A DNA stretch of 7,786 nt, taken from positions 1-7,786 of the forward strand of contig MGWJ01000038.1 in assembly GCA_001800945.1 (NCBI GenBank), given 5' to 3'. Shown in pieces: positions 5,176-7,786 of this stretch. The stretch's first letter is position 1. Each line of letters begins with the position of its first letter. A program made the position numbers and the translations under genes. The notes below the pieces were generated by a model. It made no database searches. It worked only from the letters and a program-made list of their open reading frames with translations, and was not told where the DNA came from. This stretch comes from Flavobacteria bacterium RIFCSPLOWO2_12_FULL_31_7. GTDB lineage: Bacteria > Bacteroidota > Bacteroidia > Flavobacteriales > Flavobacteriaceae.

Positions 5176-6327
5176 TTAAGAAATCACTCTAATGCTATTC
5201 TTTACTTCTTCTGCAATTTTTCTGGCTTCAGTCATATCTTCGTTTACGATAGTAACATGTCCCATTTTACGGAAAGGTCGAGTTTCTTTTTTACCGTAAA
5301 TGTGAGGTGTAACTCCATCAATGGCCATTATTTTCTCTATGTTTTCGTAAATAACTGGACCAGAAAAACCTTCTTCACCAACTAAATTTACCATAATTCC
5401 AGCTACTTTACTATCGGTATTTCCTAAAGGTAAGTTTAAAATTGAACGCAAATGGTTTTCAAATTGCGAAGTATAACTCGCTTCAATCGTATGATGACCT
5501 GAATTATGTGGTCTAGGAGCAACTTCATTTACTAAAATATCGTCATTCTCTGTTTGAAACATTTCTACTGCTAATAAACCAACATGATGGAAAGCTTTAG
5601 AAACTTGTAAAGCGGTTTCAATGGCTAATTGTGCCACTTCTTCATCAATTCTGGCTGGACAAATTACATATTCGACTTGATTAGCTTCTGGATGAAATTC
5701 CATTTCCACAACTGGATAGGTTTTTACATCACCTTTTACATTTCTGGCAATAATTACTGATAATTCATTTTTGAATGGAACCATTTCTTCTGCAATGCAT
5801 TCCACTTCTGGTAGGTTCATTAAATCCATCGTTGAACGACAAATTTTTACGCCATTTCCGTCGTAACCAAATTGAGCGCATTTCCATACGAAAGGAAATT
5901 CTAATTCATCTTTTTCTAACGCTTTTTTCAAATCATTTAAATCAACAAATCTTTGGTGTTTAGAGGTTGGGATATTATTTTCGACATAAAAATCTTTCTG
6001 TTTTCCTTTGTTTTGAATTAATCGCAACGTTTTTGGTGATGGAAAAACAATATGGCCTTCTTCTTCTAGTTTATCTAAAGCATCTAAATTTACATTTTCA
6101 ATTTCGATAGTTATGGCATCGCACATTTTACCAAATTGATAAACGGTTTCATAATCTAACAAGCTTCCTGTAAAGAATTTATTCGCACCAAATTGCGCTG
6201 GTGCTTCGTTACTTGGGTCTAAAACAAGTGTGGTGATATCGAATTTTCGGGTTTCAGTCAAAAGCATTTTGCCTAATTGGCCACCTCCTAAAATTCCTAA
6301 TTTAAAATCTGAAGAAAAATAATTCAT
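5176..6327 (-). CDS. purK: N5-carboxyaminoimidazole ribonucleotide synthase (ATP-grasp)
   Basis: A 383-residue cytoplasmic enzyme that uses ATP and bicarbonate to carboxylate aminoimidazole ribonucleotide to N5-CAIR, which PurE then rearranges. The N-terminal domain has LGILGGGQLGKM (10-21). The ATP-grasp domain includes PSPKTLRLIQNKGKQKDF (97-113), the glycine-rich loop FGYDGNGV (153-160), the hinge region AEEMVPF (179-185) and the metal/ATP site VNEVAPRPHNSGHHTIEA (266-283). Length fits the family. The frame stays open upstream to 6381, but I place the start at ATG 6327: the family N-terminus begins here, and the promoter's -7 and -33 boxes lie at 6352-6381, inside the longer reading. This is the first gene of the purK - membrane protein - purE series. 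Confidence 0.96.
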   Translation of the reverse strand: MNYFSSDFKLGILGGGQLGKMLLTETRKFDITTLVLDPSNEAPAQFGANKFFTGSLLDYETVYQFGKMCDAITIEIENVNLDALDKLEEEGHIVFPSPKTLRLIQNKGKQKDFYVENNIPTSKHQRFVDLNDLKKALEKDELEFPFVWKCAQFGYDGNGVKICRSTMDLMNLPEVECIAEEMVPFKNELSVIIARNVKGDVKTYPVVEMEFHPEANQVEYVICPARIDEEVAQLAIETALQVSKAFHHVGLLAVEMFQTENDDILVNEVAPRPHNSGHHTIEASYTSQFENHLRSILNLPLGNTDSKVAGIMVNLVGEEGFSGPVIYENIEKIMAIDGVTPHIYGKKETRPFRKMGHVTIVNEDMTEARKIAEEVKNSIRVIS

Positions 6328-6351
6328 TTCGTTGTAATTGTTGTGTTTGCG

Positions 6352-6381
6352 CAAAGATACTAATTTGAATTTGTTTCGCAA
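6352..6381 (-). promoter_or_regulatory. Promoter of purK
   Basis: On the minus strand, TTG (complement of 6379-6381), a 19-bp spacer and TATCTTTG (complement of 6352-6359) match the Bacteroidota consensus exactly. The transcript should start near 6345, leaving a leader of only about 18 nt before ATG 6327, too short for a purine riboswitch. The -33 box lies 7 bp beyond the stop of the helical-protein gene. Confidence 0.8.
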
Positions 6382-6388
6382 TTGGCAA

Positions 6389-6922
6389 TTATTTTAGTTT
6401 CTTTAAAATTTCTCGGGCAACAGCTTTATATGCTGCGGAATGATTCGGATAATCTTGTGAGAGTATGGTTTTTAATTCATCGTTAATCCACGGGTATTTT
6501 TTGCCAAATTGATGTAAAGCTCGCATCGAATATGCTTTTGTGGCTACTTTTTCATCCTGAATTAACCAATCTAAACAAGTTTCAATAATTTTTATTTCTT
6601 GAACTTCAGCTAATTTTATGGTTTTCGATTTGGATAAAAACATACATATTTTAGAAGCTGGTCGAATCGCAGAATCATTTTTGTAAAAGGGAATTTTCGA
6701 AATAAAATCATCTAAATAAGGAAGAAGGAGATCTAGTTTTAGTTCGAAAATTAATTCTAAACTCCAACACGCTTTAATATGAATTTTGTCATTTTCGTTC
6801 AGTGCAATTTGCATTAAATCTTTTAATTTTTCTGAGTTTTGAAAGATATAATCACGAATAAACTCACGGTTTAATCGGTGAGCTGTGCTTGCTTCTATAA
6901 GTTGATAAAACGCTTTGTTCAT
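6389..6922 (-). CDS. Uncharacterised all-helical (HEAT-like) protein
   Basis: A 177-residue soluble protein from ATG 6922; an upstream in-frame TTG at 6955 is less likely. No enzyme motif, signal peptide or membrane segment is visible. The sequence is a succession of amphipathic helices with repeated elements such as KIHIKACWSLELIFE, IIETCLDWLI and ATKAYSMRALHQFGKKYPWI, consistent with HEAT/ARM-type repeats used for protein binding. I recall homologues in flavobacteria being labelled adenylosuccinate lyase, but nothing here resembles that enzyme (about 450 residues, SSxMPxKxNP signature), so that name should not be used. It lies just upstream of purK on the same strand, though purK has its own promoter, and is divergent from adk. 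No consensus promoter was found for it. Confidence 0.75.
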   Translation of the reverse strand: MNKAFYQLIEASTAHRLNREFIRDYIFQNSEKLKDLMQIALNENDKIHIKACWSLELIFELKLDLLLPYLDDFISKIPFYKNDSAIRPASKICMFLSKSKTIKLAEVQEIKIIETCLDWLIQDEKVATKAYSMRALHQFGKKYPWINDELKTILSQDYPNHSAAYKAVAREILKKLK

Positions 6923-6985
6923 GTTGTAAAAATAATCATTTTTCAAAAAAAGCAATATTTATATTTTTATATGTTTAATAGTTTG

Positions 6986-6993
6986 TAAATTTG
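6986..6993 (+). promoter_or_regulatory. Likely -7 element of the adk promoter
   Basis: TAAATTTG fits TAnnTTTG and lies 26 bp before the adk ATG, predicting a leader of about 20 nt. No TTG is found at the usual 17-23 bp upstream, where the sequence is a run of A and T, so the -33 element is weak or absent. The divergent helical-protein gene starts at 6922, leaving a 97-bp shared intergenic region. Confidence 0.45.
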
Positions 6994-7019
6994 CCGTTTA
7001 TTTTAATTATCACAACACA

Positions 7020-7592
7020 ATGATTAATATAGTTTTATTCGGGAAACCGGGCGCTGGTAAAGGAACTCAGGCAGAATTTTTAAAAGAAAAATACACGTTA
7101 ACACATTTGTCTACTGGAGATATTTTTAGATTTAACATCAAAAATGAAACAGAATTAGGTTGTTTAGCAAAAACCTACATGGATAAAGGTGATTTAGTTC
7201 CAGATTCTGTAACCATTCAAATGTTACAAAGTGAAGTGGATAAAAATACAGAATCTAAAGGATTTTTATTTGATGGATTTCCTAGAACTATTGCACAAGC
7301 GGAAGCTTTAGATGCCTTTTTAACTTCTAAAAATGAACAAATTACAGCAACGGTTGCTTTAGAAGCAGATGATGAAATTTTAGTAAAACGTTTGTTAGAA
7401 AGAGGGAAAACTTCTGGAAGACCAGACGATCAAGATGAAGAAAAAATAAGAAATAGATACCAAGAATATAACGAAAAAACGGCACCATTAATGGAGTATT
7501 ACAAGGCTCAAGGTAAGTTTTATGCAGTGAATGGAATTGGTACAATTGAAGAAATTACAGAAAGATTAAGTACAATAATCGATAAATTTTAA
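7020..7592 (+). CDS. adk: Adenylate kinase, short (LID-less) form
   Basis: A 190-residue cytoplasmic enzyme that interconverts ATP + AMP and 2 ADP. The P-loop is GKPGAGKGT (8-16). STGDIFR (31-37) and DGFPRT (85-90) are the AMP-binding and catalytic-arginine motifs, and LLERGKTSGRPDD (125-137) is the LID region. The LID is the short type with no zinc-binding cysteines, as expected for a protein near 190 residues (long forms are about 215). The ATG at 7020 is immediately followed by the MINIVLFG strand, as in the family. It is transcribed divergently from the helical-protein and purK genes. A likely -7 box is at 6986-6993. A membrane-protein gene follows after 31 bp with no terminator between, so co-transcription is possible. 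Confidence 0.97.
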   Translation: MINIVLFGKPGAGKGTQAEFLKEKYTLTHLSTGDIFRFNIKNETELGCLAKTYMDKGDLVPDSVTIQMLQSEVDKNTESKGFLFDGFPRTIAQAEALDAFLTSKNEQITATVALEADDEILVKRLLERGKTSGRPDDQDEEKIRNRYQEYNEKTAPLMEYYKAQGKFYAVNGIGTIEEITERLSTIIDKF

Positions 7593-7623
7593 GTATATTG
7601 CATCTAATTCAACTATATAAAAA

Positions 7624-7786
7624 TTGGAAATAGTCATAATATTCTTGTTGATACTACTCAATGGAATTTTCTCCATGTCAGAGATCGCACTCATATCAGC
7701 AAGAAAAAATAGGTTAGAAACCGCTGCCAAAAAAGGCAATACGAGTGCAAAAACAGCTTTAGATTTAGCTAATTCACCAAACAAAT
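7624..7786 (+). CDS. CNNM/HlyC-CorC-type membrane protein (DUF21), N-terminal part
   Basis: Partial gene cut by the right edge, 54 residues visible. Translated from TTG 7624 it reads (M)EIVIIFLLILLNGIFSMSE followed by IALISARKNRLETAAKKG and LDLANSPNK. This is the characteristic first helix and loop of DUF21/CNNM proteins, often called hemolysin-family proteins, which include CorC-type magnesium/cobalt efflux factors. Complete members have a DUF21 membrane domain, paired CBS domains and a CorC_HlyC domain, all beyond the window. There is no upstream in-frame ATG: a TAA stop lies at 7618-7620. The first in-frame ATG (7675) would remove the first membrane helix, so TTG is the probable start. The opposite strand also has an open frame here, but this match settles the direction. 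Confidence 0.85.
   Translation, partial: MEIVIIFLLILLNGIFSMSEIALISARKNRLETAAKKGNTSAKTALDLANSPNK

Noticed and set aside
5125..5385. Plus-strand open frame opposite the end of purK
   Set aside because: Lies mainly antisense to conserved purK sequence, with an unnatural F/H/N-rich composition.
6328..6351. Purine riboswitch ahead of purK
   Set aside because: The leader predicted from the promoter is only about 18 nt, too short for an aptamer.
7566..7784. Minus-strand open frame of 72 codons overlapping the end of adk
   Set aside because: It is the reverse of a plus-strand CNNM/DUF21 N-terminus and matches no family I recognise.

Overview
The window looks like chromosomal DNA of a flavobacterium (Bacteroidota, family Flavobacteriaceae or a close relative). 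The base composition is strongly A+T-rich. Three intergenic regions carry the Bacteroidota promoter pattern TTG-N19/20-TAnnTTTG, start codons are preceded by A-rich stretches rather than clear Shine-Dalgarno sites, and the recognisable proteins read as flavobacterial types. This placement is inferred; no rRNA or marker search was possible.

Region by region: (1) Positions 1-1950, minus strand, hold a compact operon-like block. A GbsR/MarR-type regulator is followed by a small four-helix membrane protein, then (4-bp overlap) a DCC-type CxxC protein fused to a five-helix membrane domain, then (2-bp gap) the start of a TIGR01777-type NAD(P)-binding epimerase that runs off the left edge. Two 26-bp inverted repeats, AAACTTTCA-N8-TGAAAGTTT, identical at 24 of 26 positions, flank the regulator gene. 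One covers the -33 box of the regulator's promoter and the other lies just before the next gene. This is the picture of an autoregulated operon. (2) Positions 1964-4041, minus strand: an M3-family zinc oligopeptidase with a clear terminator hairpin. (3) Positions 4042-4326: an intergenic stretch with a plus-strand promoter and, about 110 bp later, a plus-strand intrinsic terminator with no open reading frame between them. I interpret this as an undescribed or unannotated small RNA gene of about 110 nt. (4) Positions 4327-6381, minus strand: purine biosynthesis genes purK and purE, separated by a small two-helix membrane protein gene that is bracketed by two repeat elements. purK has its own perfect promoter, which moves its start to 6327. 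(5) Positions 6389-6922, minus strand: an uncharacterised all-helical (HEAT-like) protein. (6) Positions 7020-7786, plus strand: adenylate kinase (adk), then the start of a CNNM/HlyC-type membrane protein using a TTG start codon and cut by the right edge.

How the parts fit: PurK and PurE act in consecutive steps (AIR to N5-CAIR to CAIR) of de novo purine synthesis, and Adk balances adenine nucleotides, so the right half is a nucleotide-metabolism neighbourhood. The left block is a separate, probably inducible membrane/redox module whose signal is unknown. The two items most worth following are the candidate small RNA next to purE and the twin operator of the regulator.
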